Below are positions 7,554-18,432 of a stretch of DNA of 53,055 nt, piece after piece. The position numbers and the translations under genes are program-made. The notes under the pieces are model-generated. The model ran no database searches, was not told the origin of the DNA, and saw only the letters and a list, made by a program, of their open reading frames with translations. Numbering within the stretch: the stretch's first letter is position 1; the number at the start of each line of letters is the position of its first letter. The DNA is from Halioglobus japonicus (GTDB taxonomy: Bacteria > Pseudomonadota > Gammaproteobacteria > Pseudomonadales > Halieaceae): the NCBI GenBank assembly GCA_902705825.1, contig CACSIL010000023.1, positions 141,481-194,535 of the forward strand, written 5' to 3'.

Positions 7554-10265
7554 TCACAGCTTGCCGTGGCACTGCTTGTATTTTTTCCCACTGCCGCAAG
7601 GGCAGGGCTCATTCCGACCGACCTTGGGTTGATCACGAGTGTACGTCTGCGGCATGGCAGCAGGCTCGTTCGCTTGCTCTTCCTGTGGTTCAGCCTGCAT
7701 GGAGGAAACCTCGGCATGCTGGAAAGCCAGCTTCTCTCGCGCCGCTTCCTCCCGCCGCTGTTGCTCAATCGCCATCGCCTCGTCCTTGCGCTGGATATGT
7801 ACGTGGCTGAGAAATTTCACTACTTCATACTTGAGATTGACAAGCAATTGCTCAAACAGCTGGAACGATTCCCGCTTGTATTCCTGTTTGGGGTTTTTCT
7901 GGGCATAAGCACGCAGGTGAATACCCTGGCGCAAATGGTCCATAGTAGACAGGTGGTCTTTCCACAGCGTGTCCAGAATCTGCAACATAATCTGCTTTTC
8001 AATACGTCGCATATCGTCGCCCACTTCGGCGCTCTTGGCATCATAAGCTGCCTGCACTGCATCGATTATCTTCTCGCGCAGCGCCTCTTCATGCAGCTTG
8101 TCATCCTCGTCCAACCACTGCTGCAAGGGCAGTGAAACCGCAAACTCTGCCTCCAGCTGTTTCTCCAGGCCGGGCACATCCCATTGCTCCTCGACACTCA
8201 TCGGGGGGATGTAGCTATCTATGGCGTCCATCACAACATCACGCCGAATGGTGGTGATGGTTTCGGAGATATCGGGCTCTGTCAGCAAGTCATCGCGCTG
8301 TTGATAGATAATCTGGCGTTGATCATTGGCGACGTCATCGTACTCCAGCAACTGCTTGCGTATATCAAAGTTGCGGCCCTCGACTTTGCGCTGCGCCTTT
8401 TCTATCGCATTGGTGACCATGCGGTGCTCAATCGCCTCGCCTTTTTCCATCCCTAAGGCCTGCATAAAGCCCTTCACCCTGTCAGAGGCGAAAATACGCA
8501 TCAGGTTATCTTCCATCGACAGGTAGAAACGGGACACCCCTGGATCACCCTGGCGGCCCGCACGACCACGCAACTGGTTGTCTATACGACGGGACTCGTG
8601 ACGCTCGGTGCCCAGAATGTGCAAGCCTCCCGCCGCGAGTACTTGCTCTTGCCGTTTCTTCCAGGACTCACGCAATTCCGCCTCTTCGGCCAGCCCTACC
8701 TCGCCCAGCGCCGCCAGTTCAGCCTCCAGGTTTCCACCCAACACGATATCGGTACCGCGCCCGGCCATATTGGTGGCAATCGTGACCACACCCGGACGAC
8801 CGGCCTGGGCGATAATTTCCGCCTCCTGCTCGTGGTATTTCGCGTTGAGTACCTTGTGCTCTATTTTGGCCTTGTTAAACCGTGCGGACATCGCTTCCGA
8901 TGTCTCCACGGAAGCTGTGCCGACCAACACCGGTGCTCCTTTTTCCATGCACTCCTTGACGTCAGCCACAATCGCATCGAACTTCTCTTCCGTGCTCATA
9001 TACACGAGGTCATTCAGATCGGTTCGTTGCTGCGGCACATTGGTGGGAATGATCAGCACTTCCAGGCCGTAGATCGAGCGAAATTCGAATGCCTCCGTAT
9101 CAGCCGTACCCGTCATACCGGCAAGCTTTTTATACAGTCGGAAGTAATTCTGGAAAGTTGTAGAAGCCAGCGTTTGGCTCTCACTCTGGATATCGACACC
9201 TTCCTTCGCCTCGATGGCCTGGTGCAAACCCTCGGACAACCGTCTCCCGGCCATGGTGCGCCCGGTGTGTTCATCGATCAGCACGACTTGTCCGTTCTGC
9301 ACGATGTACTCTACATCCTTGTGGTACAGGGCATGGGCTCGCAAACCGGAGTAAACATGATGCAACAGGTTGAGGTTGGTGGCGCCGTACAGGTTATCGC
9401 CTTCCTCCAACAAACCCTCGGTGATCATCAATTCCTCGATAAACTCGTGCCCGGACTCGGTGAGTTCTATCTGCCGCTGCTTCTCATCAATTGTGTAGTG
9501 CCCCGCCTCTCCCTCTGTATCCAGTCGCAGCGACGGTATTAAGCGATTGATACGCCGATAGAGTTCTGAGCTGTCCTCCGACGCACCAGAAATAATCAGC
9601 GGTGTGCGGGCCTCATCAATCAGAATGGAATCCACTTCGTCGACAATGGCCAGCCCCAACCCCCGTGACATGCGCTCTTCCAGCGAAAATGCCATATTGT
9701 CACGCAGGTAATCGAACCCGAATTCGTTGTTGGTGCCGTAGACGATATCGGAATTGTAGGCCGCGCGCTTTTCCTCGGGGGTTTGGCCCGCCCGAATAAC
9801 ACCGTATGACAGCCCGAGAAAGTTGTACAAGGGCCCCATCCAATGCGCGTCGCGATTTGCCAGGTAATCATTGACGGTTATCAAGTGGACGCTTTCGCCA
9901 CCGAGCGCATTGAGATAAGCCGGCAGGGTCGCAACCAGCGTCTTACCCTCGCCAGTACGCATCTCAGCAATATTGCCCTCGTGCAGGGCCATACCACCGA
10001 TAAGCTGGACATCAAAATGCCGCAGGCCAAGCACTCGCTCTCCCGCCTCCCTCACTACCGCAAAAGCCTCTGGAAGAATGGTGTCAAGGCTATCGCCCTT
10101 CGCCAGACGCGCCTTAAACTCATCGGTTTTGGCTGCCAGTTGTGTGTCATCCAGCGCCTTGATCTCTTCACCCAGCGCATTGATCTGCTTGACCACTTTG
10201 CCCAGGCGTTTCAGCTGTCGGCTATTACGTGTGCCAAAAACGTTTTTCAGTGCTTTACTTAACAT
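7554..10265 (-). CDS. secA: Preprotein translocase ATPase SecA
   Basis: A 903-residue motor of the general secretion pathway that drives unfolded preproteins through SecYEG. Walker A MRTGEGKT is at about 102-109, the [17 protein letters not shown] box near 208, and a C-terminal SEC-C zinc motif (Cys888, Cys890, Cys899, His900) that binds SecB and phospholipid. Length equals the Escherichia and Pseudomonas proteins. A factor-independent terminator separates it from the M23 peptidase gene upstream, so it probably has its own promoter in the 10266-10345 gap or relies on read-through. Confidence 0.98.
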   Translation of the reverse strand: MLSKALKNVFGTRNSRQLKRLGKVVKQINALGEEIKALDDTQLAAKTDEFKARLAKGDSLDTILPEAFAVVREAGERVLGLRHFDVQLIGGMALHEGNIAEMRTGEGKTLVATLPAYLNALGGESVHLITVNDYLANRDAHWMGPLYNFLGLSYGVIRAGQTPEEKRAAYNSDIVYGTNNEFGFDYLRDNMAFSLEERMSRGLGLAIVDEVDSILIDEARTPLIISGASEDSSELYRRINRLIPSLRLDTEGEAGHYTIDEKQRQIELTESGHEFIEELMITEGLLEEGDNLYGATNLNLLHHVYSGLRAHALYHKDVEYIVQNGQVVLIDEHTGRTMAGRRLSEGLHQAIEAKEGVDIQSESQTLASTTFQNYFRLYKKLAGMTGTADTEAFEFRSIYGLEVLIIPTNVPQQRTDLNDLVYMSTEEKFDAIVADVKECMEKGAPVLVGTASVETSEAMSARFNKAKIEHKVLNAKYHEQEAEIIAQAGRPGVVTIATNMAGRGTDIVLGGNLEAELAALGEVGLAEEAELRESWKKRQEQVLAAGGLHILGTERHESRRIDNQLRGRAGRQGDPGVSRFYLSMEDNLMRIFASDRVKGFMQALGMEKGEAIEHRMVTNAIEKAQRKVEGRNFDIRKQLLEYDDVANDQRQIIYQQRDDLLTEPDISETITTIRRDVVMDAIDSYIPPMSVEEQWDVPGLEKQLEAEFAVSLPLQQWLDEDDKLHEEALREKIIDAVQAAYDAKSAEVGDDMRRIEKQIMLQILDTLWKDHLSTMDHLRQGIHLRAYAQKNPKQEYKRESFQLFEQLLVNLKYEVVKFLSHVHIQRKDEAMAIEQQRREEAAREKLAFQHAEVSSMQAEPQEEQANEPAAMPQTYTRDQPKVGRNEPCPCGSGKKYKQCHGKL

Positions 10266-10282
10266 GATGTTTCATCGTATTT

Positions 10283-10319
10283 GAAAATAGAGAAACCCAC
10301 CGGCTTCAAGCCGGCTGGG
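10283..10319 (-). terminator. Rho-independent terminator after the M23 peptidase gene
   Basis: On the minus strand the hairpin has arms CCCA-CCGGCT and AGCCGG-TGGG around a three-base loop with one bulged G (10296-10319), followed by a T-rich tract (TTTCTCTATTTT). It lies between the M23 gene stop and the secA start. Confidence 0.75.
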
Positions 10320-10345
10320 AGCGCAAAAAAACAGGCGAGAGTGGG

Positions 10346-11275
10346 TCAGGGTTCGGTGCGGGCAAGGTAACTGGAAGGGTCAACTGAACGGCCGTTTTTG
10401 TAAACCTCATAGTGTACATGAGAGCCTGTCGCGCGCCCGGTGGAACCCATGAGTGCAATGGTGTCACCCTTGCGTACCACATCGCCTGGCTTGACAAGAA
10501 TTTCCTTGGCATGTGCATAGCGTGTGACGTAATCACCCCCGTGGGAAACCTCTACGGTGTTGCCATAGGCGCCATCCCGACCGGCAAAGGTGATGACGCC
10601 GGAGGCCACAGCCACAATATCGGAGCCGGACTTTCCGGCAAAATCCAGCCCGGTATGCATTGATCGCTTGCCGCTGATGGGGTCAGTACGCCACCCATAG
10701 CGAGACGACATATATCCACTCTTCACCGGGCGACCTGACAAGGAGGCCTGCTCCTGCCATTTGCTATTGGTCAGCAGGGACTCCAGCATCTCCAGCTGAT
10801 TCTCTCGGTTATCCAGGCGCGACTCGAAACTATTCAGCGCATCATCGAAATGCATCGAAGAAAAATCGCTGCTGAATGCGCTAGACAATGGGCCACCCAG
10901 TGCCGGCGGCTGACTGAAATCAAACTCGCCCTCTTCCAGATCGGCGATTGTTGTCAGGTGCTGACCCAACGCGTCCAGACGGGTCATCCTGGCCTCAAGC
11001 TCCGCCAGATTGAGGGTCATGGCCTGCAGCTTCTGCTGGCTCAGGGGCGCGGCATCGCCTACCTGCCCGGGGCGCTGCTGTGACTGGTCCTGCGGGGCAT
11101 CCAATGCTTCTTCGCGCAGCACGCGGGCGCCGCTCTCCTGACCCGCAATATAGCCGGAAGCGGCCAATCCCAGTGGCAGGCCCAGGCAGCAAAGTGACAG
11201 CAACGCGCGTGACCAGCGGCTCAGCTCAATAGAACGCGAACCACCGTGCTTTCGACTAACAAAAATGACTTTCAT
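10346..11275 (-). CDS. Membrane-anchored M23 family peptidoglycan endopeptidase
   Basis: A 309-residue protein with one N-terminal membrane helix (about 26-46), a helical, probably coiled-coil region (about 85-175) and a C-terminal M23 LytM domain. The metal ligands are visible in HTGLDFAG (HxxxD) and HVHYEV (HxH), so it should be catalytically active rather than an EnvC/NlpD-like activator. Such enzymes cut peptide cross-links in the periplasm during wall growth or division. The gene sits between ftsZ and secA as in pseudomonads. The ribosome site is weak. A possible minus-strand -10 (CATAGT, 11319-11324) lies inside the short opposite-strand ORF at 11303-11512. Confidence 0.9.
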   Translation of the reverse strand: MKVIFVSRKHGGSRSIELSRWSRALLSLCCLGLPLGLAASGYIAGQESGARVLREEALDAPQDQSQQRPGQVGDAAPLSQQKLQAMTLNLAELEARMTRLDALGQHLTTIADLEEGEFDFSQPPALGGPLSSAFSSDFSSMHFDDALNSFESRLDNRENQLEMLESLLTNSKWQEQASLSGRPVKSGYMSSRYGWRTDPISGKRSMHTGLDFAGKSGSDIVAVASGVITFAGRDGAYGNTVEVSHGGDYVTRYAHAKEILVKPGDVVRKGDTIALMGSTGRATGSHVHYEVYKNGRSVDPSSYLARTEP

Positions 11276-11302
11276 TAATTCTTCACTGACAGGGGGAAAA
11301 TC

Positions 11303-11512
11303 GTGGACGTTGCGCGCGACTATGCCAGAATTCGTAACAATTTACCAGATCACGACTTCTCGAGGAAAAGCCGATTCCGGGGCAGTGAGAACGGATGGAG
11401 ACCGGGGAAGGCGCGCATCGGGGAAATGCTCAATCCATCCGTATTCTCCCACGCTCGGTGGAATCGGCTCTGTCAAACCAGCAGATATCTGCTCCCGCGT
11501 GTGGCTACCTAA
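11303..11512 (+). pseudogene. Short ORF, possible truncated dciA (DUF721)
   Basis: A 69-codon ORF opening with GTG after a strong ribosome site (AGGGGG, five bases upstream). It points away from the M23 gene, exactly where DUF721/DciA, the replicative helicase loader, sits in pseudomonads. Its C-terminal half (ARIGEML... then FSHARWNRL... then LLPRVA) resembles the start of the DciA helical region as I remember it, but the protein stops where the conserved domain should continue. A near-perfect hairpin (11494-11529) covers the stop. It could be a decayed dciA, a short unrelated gene or chance; no database check was possible. Confidence 0.35.
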
Positions 11513-11529
11513 AGGATAGCCAGCGCGGG
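11494..11529. repeat. Long hairpin at the end of the short plus-strand ORF
   Basis: Arm CCCGCGTGTGGCTA (11494-11507) pairs with TAGCCAGCGCGGG (11517-11529) with one mismatch or bulge and a 9-base loop. There is no T-run on either side, so it is not a typical factor-independent terminator, though it lies between converging ends of ftsZ and the short ORF. Confidence 0.5.
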
Positions 11530-11536
11530 GACAGAA

Positions 11537-11561
11537 CGACTAGCAGTTACCCGGCTAGTCG
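11537..11561 (-). terminator. Stem-loop over the ftsZ stop codon
   Basis: CGACTAG (11537-11543) and CTAGTCG (11555-11561) form a 7-bp stem around an 11-base loop that includes the ftsZ stop codon. Only a short TTCTGT follows, so termination strength is uncertain. Confidence 0.35.
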
Positions 11562-12727
11562 GCCTGGCGACGCAGAAACGCGGGGATATCAAAGTAATCC
11601 TCGCTGGCGCTGTCCGCCCCGGCTGCGCCGGACCCATCGGCTGCGCGGTTACCATTGCGCAGTGCGGGAGGCCGCTCAAACTTGCTGTAGTCGGTTTCCA
11701 TTGACAGATCCTCAGTTGCCGCTGGCTTGGTTGTAGCACCTTCTACTATTTGTAGCGGAACTCGTACCGCACCGCCGCCCAGGCCAGTCGCGACCACAGT
11801 CACCTTGATTTCCTCCTTCATGCTCGGGTCGATTACTGTCCCAACCACAACAGTGGCCTCTTCAGACGCAAACTCCTCAACCGTTTCGCCAACCTCGGAG
11901 AATTCGCCCAGTGACAGATCAAAGCCAGCAGTGATATTGACGAGAATACCGCGTGCGCCTGCCAGATTGATATCGTCAAGCAGCGGGCTGCTGATCGCCT
12001 TTTCAGCGGCCATGCGTGCCCGGTTTTCACCTTTGGCATAACCCGTACCCATCATTGCCATACCCATCTCTGACATCACGGTGCGCACGTCTGCGAAATC
12101 CACGTTGATCATGCCGGGGCGAATAATCAGGTCAGCAATGCCCTGTACCGCACCCAACAGCACATCGTTGGCCTCACGGAAAGCGTCCAGCAGACTGGTA
12201 TTCTGACCCAGCACCTCAAGCAGTTTCTCATTGGGAATAGTGATCAGAGAGTCGACGTGCTGCTCCAACTCAGCCAGGCCTTCCTGCGCGATACTCAGGC
12301 GCTTCTTGCCTTCAAACGAGAACGGCCGGGTAACTACCGCAACCGTCAGAATACCCAACTCACGTGCCACTTCAGCCACCACAGGAGCACCCCCGGTACC
12401 AGTACCACCGCCCATACCGGCTGTGATAAACACCATGTCGGCGCCGCGCAGTGCTTCGGCAATCCGCTCGCGATCTTCCATCGCAGCGGCGCGCCCTATT
12501 TCCGGGTTGGCACCAGCGCCGAGGCCCTTAGTGATATCACCGCCCAACTGCAGCACAGTCTTGGATGCGACATCAGACAGAGCCTGAGCGTCGGTGTTGG
12601 CGCAGATGAAATCCACGCCATCAACGTCGTTTTCGATCATGTGCTTGACGGCATTACCACCACCGCCGCCCACACCGATCACTTTGATAACCGCATTTGA
12701 TGGAACGGAATCGATTAATTCAAACAT
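11555..12727 (-). CDS. ftsZ: Cell division GTPase FtsZ
   Basis: A 390-residue tubulin homologue that polymerises into the Z ring. The tubulin signature GGGTGTG is at about 106-112, and the C-terminal tail [14 protein letters not shown] is the conserved FtsA/ZipA-binding peptide, joined by a variable linker. The start at 12727 was chosen because GGGGAG lies seven bases upstream and the protein then begins MFEL like other FtsZ proteins. An in-frame ATG 15 bases earlier (12742) overlaps that ribosome site. It is the last gene of the dcw cluster; lpxC, which normally follows, is missing here. Confidence 0.98.
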   Translation of the reverse strand: MFELIDSVPSNAVIKVIGVGGGGGNAVKHMIENDVDGVDFICANTDAQALSDVASKTVLQLGGDITKGLGAGANPEIGRAAAMEDRERIAEALRGADMVFITAGMGGGTGTGGAPVVAEVARELGILTVAVVTRPFSFEGKKRLSIAQEGLAELEQHVDSLITIPNEKLLEVLGQNTSLLDAFREANDVLLGAVQGIADLIIRPGMINVDFADVRTVMSEMGMAMMGTGYAKGENRARMAAEKAISSPLLDDINLAGARGILVNITAGFDLSLGEFSEVGETVEEFASEEATVVVGTVIDPSMKEEIKVTVVATGLGGGAVRVPLQIVEGATTKPAATEDLSMETDYSKFERPPALRNGNRAADGSGAAGADSASEDYFDIPAFLRRQAD

Positions 12728-12806
12728 AGTCTTACTCCCCATTTATAATAACGCGCCGCGCTCTCACGCAACCCCTTTACAACAACACTACAACCACACA
12801 AAAAAA

Positions 12807-14048
12807 CTAAAAATTACTTTGCAACCATGACTTGGCTCTACTCCAGACGCTGTCCGATGGACTGCCGGGCTTGGCCGATGGCCCAGACCCGTTGTCCGGA
12901 CGGTGCACAATGCCGTACTGCAGCAAGCCCACGCTGGTGGCGTAAATCGGATTGCGCACAATATCGTTCAGGCCTTTCACCGTTTGCGGATATCCCACCC
13001 GTACCGGCATATGGAAAATTTCCTCGGCCAGCTCCACTACGCCTTCCATCTTGGAGGTACCCCCGGTCAGAACGACACCCGCCGGAACCATGTCCTCATA
13101 ACCACTGCGCCGCAGCTCTGCCTGCACCAGCGTGAACAACTCGTCATACCGCGGCTCTACAACTTCAGCCAGCGACTGACGGGACAGGTCACGGGGTGGA
13201 CGGTCGCCCACACTGGGCACCTTGATCGTGTCGTCCGCTCCGGCCAATTGCGTCAGCGCACAGGCGTATTTGATCTTGATCTCTTCGGCGTGCTGGGTAG
13301 GTGTACGCAGCGCCATGGCGATGTCGTTGGTCACCTGGTCGCCGGCGATGGGTATCACCCCTGTATGGCGGATGGAGCCGTCGGTAAAGATCGCGATATC
13401 CGTGGTACCGCCACCGATATCCACCAGACAGACACCCAGTTCGCGCTCATCATCGGTCAGCACCGAGTAGCTGGAAGCCAGTTGTTCGAGAATGATTTCT
13501 TCGACTTCAAGACCACAGCGGCGGATGCATTTCTCAATATTCTGCGCGGCATTAACAGCGCAGGTAACGAGGTGGACTTTGGCTTCCAGCCGCACGCCGG
13601 ACATGCCCAACGGCTCCTTGATGCCCTCCTGATTATCAATCACATATTCCTGCGGCAGTATGTGCAGGATCTTCTGGTCAGCGGGAATGGCTACAGCCTG
13701 GGCAGCATCAATGACTCGCTCCAGATCTGCCCGGAACACTTCCTTGTCCTTGATCGCCACAATGCCATGTGAGTTCAGGCTGCGAATATGACTACCGGCA
13801 ATCCCCACGTATACCGAGTGAATCTGGCAACCCGCCATCAACTCGGCCTCCTCTACGGCGCGCTGTATGGACTGCACTGTAGATTCAATGTTTACCACTA
13901 CCCCTTTTTTCATACCCTTGGACGGATTGGAGCCGATACCCACGACCTCAACACTGCCGTCCAGGCCAATCTCTCCCACAATCGCCACCACTTTGGAGGT
14001 GCCGATGTCGAGACCCACAACCAACTTTTTATCCTGCGCGCTGCCCAT
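12807..14048 (-). CDS. ftsA: Cell division actin-like protein FtsA
   Basis: A 413-residue actin-fold ATPase that tethers FtsZ to the membrane and activates septal wall synthesis. The N-terminal phosphate-1 motif VVGLDIGTSKV, a phosphate-2 segment (LVDIGGGTTDIAIF) and a final amphipathic helix (WSRAKSWLQSNF) that binds membrane are all present. The start at 14048 has GGAG eight bases upstream. An in-frame ATG at 14063 would add five residues but overlaps this ribosome site. A 79-base gap to ftsZ is T-rich and contains AT-rich -10-like sequences, so a local ftsZ promoter is possible. Confidence 0.97.
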   Translation of the reverse strand: MGSAQDKKLVVGLDIGTSKVVAIVGEIGLDGSVEVVGIGSNPSKGMKKGVVVNIESTVQSIQRAVEEAELMAGCQIHSVYVGIAGSHIRSLNSHGIVAIKDKEVFRADLERVIDAAQAVAIPADQKILHILPQEYVIDNQEGIKEPLGMSGVRLEAKVHLVTCAVNAAQNIEKCIRRCGLEVEEIILEQLASSYSVLTDDERELGVCLVDIGGGTTDIAIFTDGSIRHTGVIPIAGDQVTNDIAMALRTPTQHAEEIKIKYACALTQLAGADDTIKVPSVGDRPPRDLSRQSLAEVVEPRYDELFTLVQAELRRSGYEDMVPAGVVLTGGTSKMEGVVELAEEIFHMPVRVGYPQTVKGLNDIVRNPIYATSVGLLQYGIVHRPDNGSGPSAKPGSPSDSVWSRAKSWLQSNF

Positions 14049-14081
14049 GGCAGTGTCTCCCATTTACTCTCAACTGCATTC

Positions 14082-14978
14082 TTATAATCTCGCCACGTGT
14101 GACGGATCTACCTCTACAGGCGCTTTGAACGCTACTGCTATACCGCTTTCATACCGTAAATCTACACGTTCAATCTCTGCCTTTCTGGCCGCCAGGTCGC
14201 TGTGATAGATTCCCTTGAAACGCTGCATCCGCTCGAGAAAATCCTCACCACCAAGGCTCAATTGCATACCCCCTGTCAGCACAGCCTCCAACTGTCCACG
14301 CTCGTCAACGGCAAGCTGCTCCACCGATAGATTGAGTGGCGCAAGGAATTCCACCAGACGCTGATACTTCTCCACCAGCGACTTGGCTGAGCCCTTGGGC
14401 CCCTGAAGTCGCGGCAATGTCTCCCACTCAGCGGCTTTATCAGAATGGAACACGCCCCCCTCATGGTTGAGGAAACCATCCTGCCCCCAGCGTGCGATGG
14501 GCAACTCCTCCACCACATGAATCTCCAGAGCACTGGGCCACTTGCGGCGCACACTGGCCTGGTATATCCACGGCAGACCTTCCAATTGTCGCTGTATCTG
14601 TTGCAGATCAGCGCTGAGGAAACCACCGGCAAGGCCCGGCTGAACCATATCCTGCACCGCCTGCGCCTGTGTATGCTCCAACTCACCGGTGACACTGATA
14701 CGCTGTACCGGCAGGCTCTTTATGGTGACCACAGCTTTCGCCCCCACCGTGAGCACGACTGCCGCCCCGAGCAGAATAAGCATGCGGTTAAACCAGACGG
14801 AGAGTGCACCATCCGTTCTGGCAGCACCCTTGGCTGCTGCCACGGTATTGCGTGTAGCTCCCTGCGGTGCGCGACCGCCGCGTGCTCTGGCGGGCCTTTT
14901 CTTTGCCGGCGACGACTTTCGTTTGCCACCCCACCAGGCAGTTACTTGTGGCCCGACTCTGCGTGATATTCCAGCCAT
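14082..14978 (-). CDS. ftsQ: Cell division protein FtsQ
   Basis: A 298-residue bitopic membrane protein of the divisome that links FtsK-side and FtsBL-side components. It has a basic, Ala/Arg-rich cytoplasmic tail of about 60 residues, one membrane helix (about 63-85), a POTRA domain (LPVQRISVTGELEH onward, about 90-160) and a beta domain (about 165-290). The cytoplasmic tail is somewhat long compared with Escherichia. It begins one base after the ddl stop and is followed by ftsA after a short gap, as in other gammaproteobacteria. Confidence 0.95.
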   Translation of the reverse strand: MAGISRRVGPQVTAWWGGKRKSSPAKKRPARARGGRAPQGATRNTVAAAKGAARTDGALSVWFNRMLILLGAAVVLTVGAKAVVTIKSLPVQRISVTGELEHTQAQAVQDMVQPGLAGGFLSADLQQIQRQLEGLPWIYQASVRRKWPSALEIHVVEELPIARWGQDGFLNHEGGVFHSDKAAEWETLPRLQGPKGSAKSLVEKYQRLVEFLAPLNLSVEQLAVDERGQLEAVLTGGMQLSLGGEDFLERMQRFKGIYHSDLAARKAEIERVDLRYESGIAVAFKAPVEVDPSHVARL

Positions 14979-14979
14979 G

Positions 14980-15903
14980 TTATTGCTTTCCCGCCAAACT
15001 CAACTCCAAAATACGCTGCACCAATTCCGGTATTGCCATACCCGCGGCAGCGGCCGCCATGGGTACAAGACTGTGAGAGGTCATGCCCGGCACGGTATTC
15101 ACTTCGAGCACCCAGAAGCGCCCATCGGCGTCGCGCATCACGTCCACTCGACCCCATACAGCACATCCCAAAGAACGGAATGCACGCAAGGAAAGCGCCG
15201 CGATCTCGGCTTCTTCACTGTCCGACAAGCCACTGGGAATGTGATAACGCGTATCGTTGGAGACGTACTTCGCCTCGTAATCGTAAAACGCGTTGTCCGT
15301 CTCCAGGCGTATCGATGGCAGCGCCTGGTCACCCAGAATCGCAACGGTGTATTCGGGGCCTGCAATAAACTGTTCCGCCAGCACCTCACCTGCGTATTGG
15401 CTGGCCAGTGTGTAGGACTCGCGTAACGCGCTTGCACTGCCTGCGATACTCATACCTAAACTGGAGCCCTCGCTGGCCGGCTTCACAAACACTTTGCCGA
15501 AGCGGTCAATCACGCCCTGCCAATCAGTGTCCTCAGCCAGCGTGACGAACCCTGCAGTGGCCAGATCAATACCCTGCCACAGCTGTTTACTGCGCGGCTT
15601 ATCCATGGCCAAAGCCGAACCCAGCACGCCCGAGCCGGTATAGGGGATACCCAGAGTCTGCAAGGCGCCCTGCATACTGCCGTCCTCACCCCCCGGACCA
15701 TGCAGCACAATGAACGCCACACTCACGCCGTCGAGTTTCGCGCGCCAGTCTGGTTGCGACGGATCAATCGCTATCACATCCAGATTCAGAGACTGCAGCG
15801 CTTCGATAACGGTTTGCCCGCTATTCAAGGAAACTTCTCGCTCACCGGAACTGCCGCCCAGCAGGACGGCGATCTTGCCTGTGCGCAATTGATGCAGGCT
15901 CAT
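14980..15903 (-). CDS. ddlB: D-alanine--D-alanine ligase (DdlB type)
   Basis: A 307-residue ATP-grasp ligase that joins two D-Ala for the peptidoglycan stem peptide. The N-terminal segment with [14 protein letters not shown], the [12 protein letters not shown] loop near 70, the [15 protein letters not shown]-binding element and the EVNTVPGMT metal-binding end are all visible. Length is normal. It overlaps murC by four bases (ATGA), and ftsQ follows directly. In some relatives murB lies between murC and ddl; here it does not. Confidence 0.96.
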   Translation of the reverse strand: MSLHQLRTGKIAVLLGGSSGEREVSLNSGQTVIEALQSLNLDVIAIDPSQPDWRAKLDGVSVAFIVLHGPGGEDGSMQGALQTLGIPYTGSGVLGSALAMDKPRSKQLWQGIDLATAGFVTLAEDTDWQGVIDRFGKVFVKPASEGSSLGMSIAGSASALRESYTLASQYAGEVLAEQFIAGPEYTVAILGDQALPSIRLETDNAFYDYEAKYVSNDTRYHIPSGLSDSEEAEIAALSLRAFRSLGCAVWGRVDVMRDADGRFWVLEVNTVPGMTSHSLVPMAAAAAGMAIPELVQRILELSLAGKQ

Positions 15904-17339
15904 ATCAGTGCCCCCTGCTTCAGGTACAGCGTACTCAGATCCTGTGCCAGCTGTGACACTGTGCCGGCCCCCTGCGTCACCACCACGTCTTCATCCTGTA
16001 CAATCGTGCTTAACAACTCGGGGACATCTTCTATACGTTCTGCGAAAATCGGCTCTATTTGACCGCGCTGGCGGATGCTACGAATCAGACTGCGGCTGTC
16101 TGCGCCTGGAATAGCAGCCTCACCGGCCGGATATACGTCAAGCAGCACCAGCACATCACAACTGGACAACACCGCCACAAAATCCTCGTACAAATCTCGT
16201 GTCCGGGTGTAACGATGCGGCTGGTAAACCATCACTATCCGCCGCTGCGGCCACGCCTGACGAGCCGATTCGAGTGTCGCGCGGACTTCGGTTGGGTGGT
16301 GGCCATAGTCGTCAACCAACTCGGCACTGCCGCCGGGGAAAACGAGCTCTCCCAGACGTGTGAAACGGCGCCCAACGCCGGCAAAGTTTGCCAAACCCTG
16401 TTGAATATCGTCATCACTCACGCCTTCATCACAGGCGACCACCACCGCAGCGGTGGCGTTTAGCACATTGTGCGTACCCGGCATATTCAGGTTGATCGCA
16501 AGTGGCGAGGCATCGCCTGGCCGGTGTACATCAAACGCAGTGGTCATGCCATGGCGTTCCATCGAGGTGATGCGATAATCGGCATCATCTGCAAAACCGT
16601 AGGTGAACACCTGCCGGGTAATATCGGGCAGCATCTCCCGCAGCACAGGGTCATCGATGCATAGAACGGCGACACCGTAGAACGGGAGGTTGTGCAGAAA
16701 ATCAAGAAACGTACGCCGCAGTACCGCGAAGTCACCGCCATAGGTTTCCATATGGTCTGCTTCAATATTTGTCACCACGGTCACCATGGGCTGCAGATGC
16801 ATGAAGGACGCATCGCTCTCGTCAGCTTCTGCAATCAGGATACGGCCAGCGCCGAGCTGCGCATTGCTACCGACGCTGTTTACCAGCCCGCCAATAACAA
16901 ACGTGGGATCGAGTCCGGCCTTGCCAAAGACTGCTGCAATAAGGCTGGTGGTTGTCGTCTTACCGTGTGTACCCGCAACCGCAATGCCGTGGCGATAGCG
17001 CATCAACTCAGCCAACATTTCGGCGCGCGGCACCACGGGAATTCTGCCGGTTCGCGCAGCGATTACCTCGGGGTTTTTTTCGTCGACCGCGCTGGAGGAG
17101 ACCACCACATCAGCACTGCCGACATTCTCGGCAGCGTGACCGAAGAATATCTCCACGCCCCGCGCCACCAGGCGCTCTGTAACAGCACTGCCACGCAGGT
17201 CTGAACCGGTAACGGTGTAGCCCAGGTTCACCAACACCTCGGCGATACCGCTCATACCGGAGCCACCGATACCTATCATGTGGATACGGCGTATGCGCCG
17301 CATTTCAGGAAGAGGAAAAGCACTGCTTGAATCAGGCAT
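15900..17339 (-). CDS. murC: UDP-N-acetylmuramate--L-alanine ligase
   Basis: A 479-residue Mur ligase that adds L-Ala to UDP-MurNAc. The N-terminal Rossmann-like domain ([18 protein letters not shown]) precedes the ATP-binding [10 protein letters not shown] motif near residue 120, the central domain with the [12 protein letters not shown] segment, and the C-terminal domain with DDYGHHPTE. Length is normal. It overlaps murG by eight bases upstream and ddl by four downstream, consistent with tight translational coupling in the dcw operon. Confidence 0.97.
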   Translation of the reverse strand: MPDSSSAFPLPEMRRIRRIHMIGIGGSGMSGIAEVLVNLGYTVTGSDLRGSAVTERLVARGVEIFFGHAAENVGSADVVVSSSAVDEKNPEVIAARTGRIPVVPRAEMLAELMRYRHGIAVAGTHGKTTTTSLIAAVFGKAGLDPTFVIGGLVNSVGSNAQLGAGRILIAEADESDASFMHLQPMVTVVTNIEADHMETYGGDFAVLRRTFLDFLHNLPFYGVAVLCIDDPVLREMLPDITRQVFTYGFADDADYRITSMERHGMTTAFDVHRPGDASPLAINLNMPGTHNVLNATAAVVVACDEGVSDDDIQQGLANFAGVGRRFTRLGELVFPGGSAELVDDYGHHPTEVRATLESARQAWPQRRIVMVYQPHRYTRTRDLYEDFVAVLSSCDVLVLLDVYPAGEAAIPGADSRSLIRSIRQRGQIEPIFAERIEDVPELLSTIVQDEDVVVTQGAGTVSQLAQDLSTLYLKQGALI

Positions 17340-18432
17340 ACATCAACTCCTCGCAGTAATCACTGACACGTGCCGCTGCATCTGGAGTCGCCGCGGTGAA
17401 AGCCGCGGCGGCCATGGCAGACAAACGCTCTGGATCACTGTGCAGTTTCTGCAACAGCTGCAACACTGATTCAGCATTCATTTCACTCTGGCGCAAAATG
17501 ATGGCACCACCACAAGCTTCCAGCGCGCGGGCATTGGCGCTCTGGTGGTCATCGATCGCGTGCGGCAGTGGCACCAGAATCGCCGGCCGTCCTATCACGC
17601 AAAGTTCCGCTATCGTCAACGCACCGCAACGACACAATACGAGATCGGCCCAGGCATAGGCTGCAGCCATATCTTCGACAAACGGCGAGACCTCTACTGT
17701 CCCTGTCTCCAGCAGTTGTCCATAGTGCTGACGCACACCCTCATCGTGCCCGGCACCGCTTTGGTGCTTCACTTTAATGACAGCACCCTCGGCCTTTATC
17801 AGGGCATGAACCGCTGCTGGCACGACGTCATTAATCGGCTGCGCTCCGAGACTACCGCCGAGCACCAGCAACTGCAGTGGCCGCCCGCCGCTGAAGGTGT
17901 ACTGGCTGGTCTCACGCGCCAACAACAGCTCGCGGCGCACGGGGTTGCCGAGCACGGTAAATTCGACGTCACCCCTAAAAGCACCGGGGAACCCCGCCAC
18001 AACTTTAGTAGCCAGAGGTGCCAACAGCCGATTGGTGGTACCGGCCACTGCATTTTGCTCATGAATCAGCAACGGCTTGCGCAAGAGCCACGCAGCTACC
18101 CCGGCAGGACCTGCGACATAACCCCCCATACCCACCACACAACGGGGCGCACGGCGAAACACCAGCCACAAGGCTTTGAGCGATGCGGCGATCAGGAACA
18201 CCAGCGCCAGCAACTTATGCCAGACATTTTTGCCGCGCACACCGCGTACCGGCAGACAGTGCAACTCGATACCTGCCGCGGGAACGACACGGTGCTCCAG
18301 ACCACGTTTCGTGCCCACCCACTCCACACGATAGCCGCGCGACAACAGTTCCGTAGCCACCGCCAGTGCCGGATACACATGGCCGCCAGTACCACCGGCC
18401 ATCATCAGTACAAGGGGTTTTTGCGCAGTCAT
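17332..18432 (-). CDS. murG: Lipid II synthase glycosyltransferase MurG
   Basis: A 366-residue peripheral membrane GT-B glycosyltransferase that transfers GlcNAc to lipid I, giving lipid II. The N-terminal G-loop [14 protein letters not shown] (about 13-26) and the second G-loop region [14 protein letters not shown] (about 190) are clear, and the donor-site stretch with [12 protein letters not shown] follows. The open frame extends to 18843, but that extension is antisense-like sequence inside ftsW. The ATG at 18432 overlaps the ftsW stop by four bases (ATGA) and gives the normal family length. Confidence 0.97.
   Translation of the reverse strand: MTAQKPLVLMMAGGTGGHVYPALAVATELLSRGYRVEWVGTKRGLEHRVVPAAGIELHCLPVRGVRGKNVWHKLLALVFLIAASLKALWLVFRRAPRCVVGMGGYVAGPAGVAAWLLRKPLLIHEQNAVAGTTNRLLAPLATKVVAGFPGAFRGDVEFTVLGNPVRRELLLARETSQYTFSGGRPLQLLVLGGSLGAQPINDVVPAAVHALIKAEGAVIKVKHQSGAGHDEGVRQHYGQLLETGTVEVSPFVEDMAAAYAWADLVLCRCGALTIAELCVIGRPAILVPLPHAIDDHQSANARALEACGGAIILRQSEMNAESVLQLLQKLHSDPERLSAMAAAAFTAATPDAAARVSDYCEELMYA

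Noticed and set aside
8598..9542. 314-codon plus-strand ORF inside secA
   Set aside because: It is antisense to a conserved gene, with no ribosome site or recognisable domain; a shadow of secA codon use.
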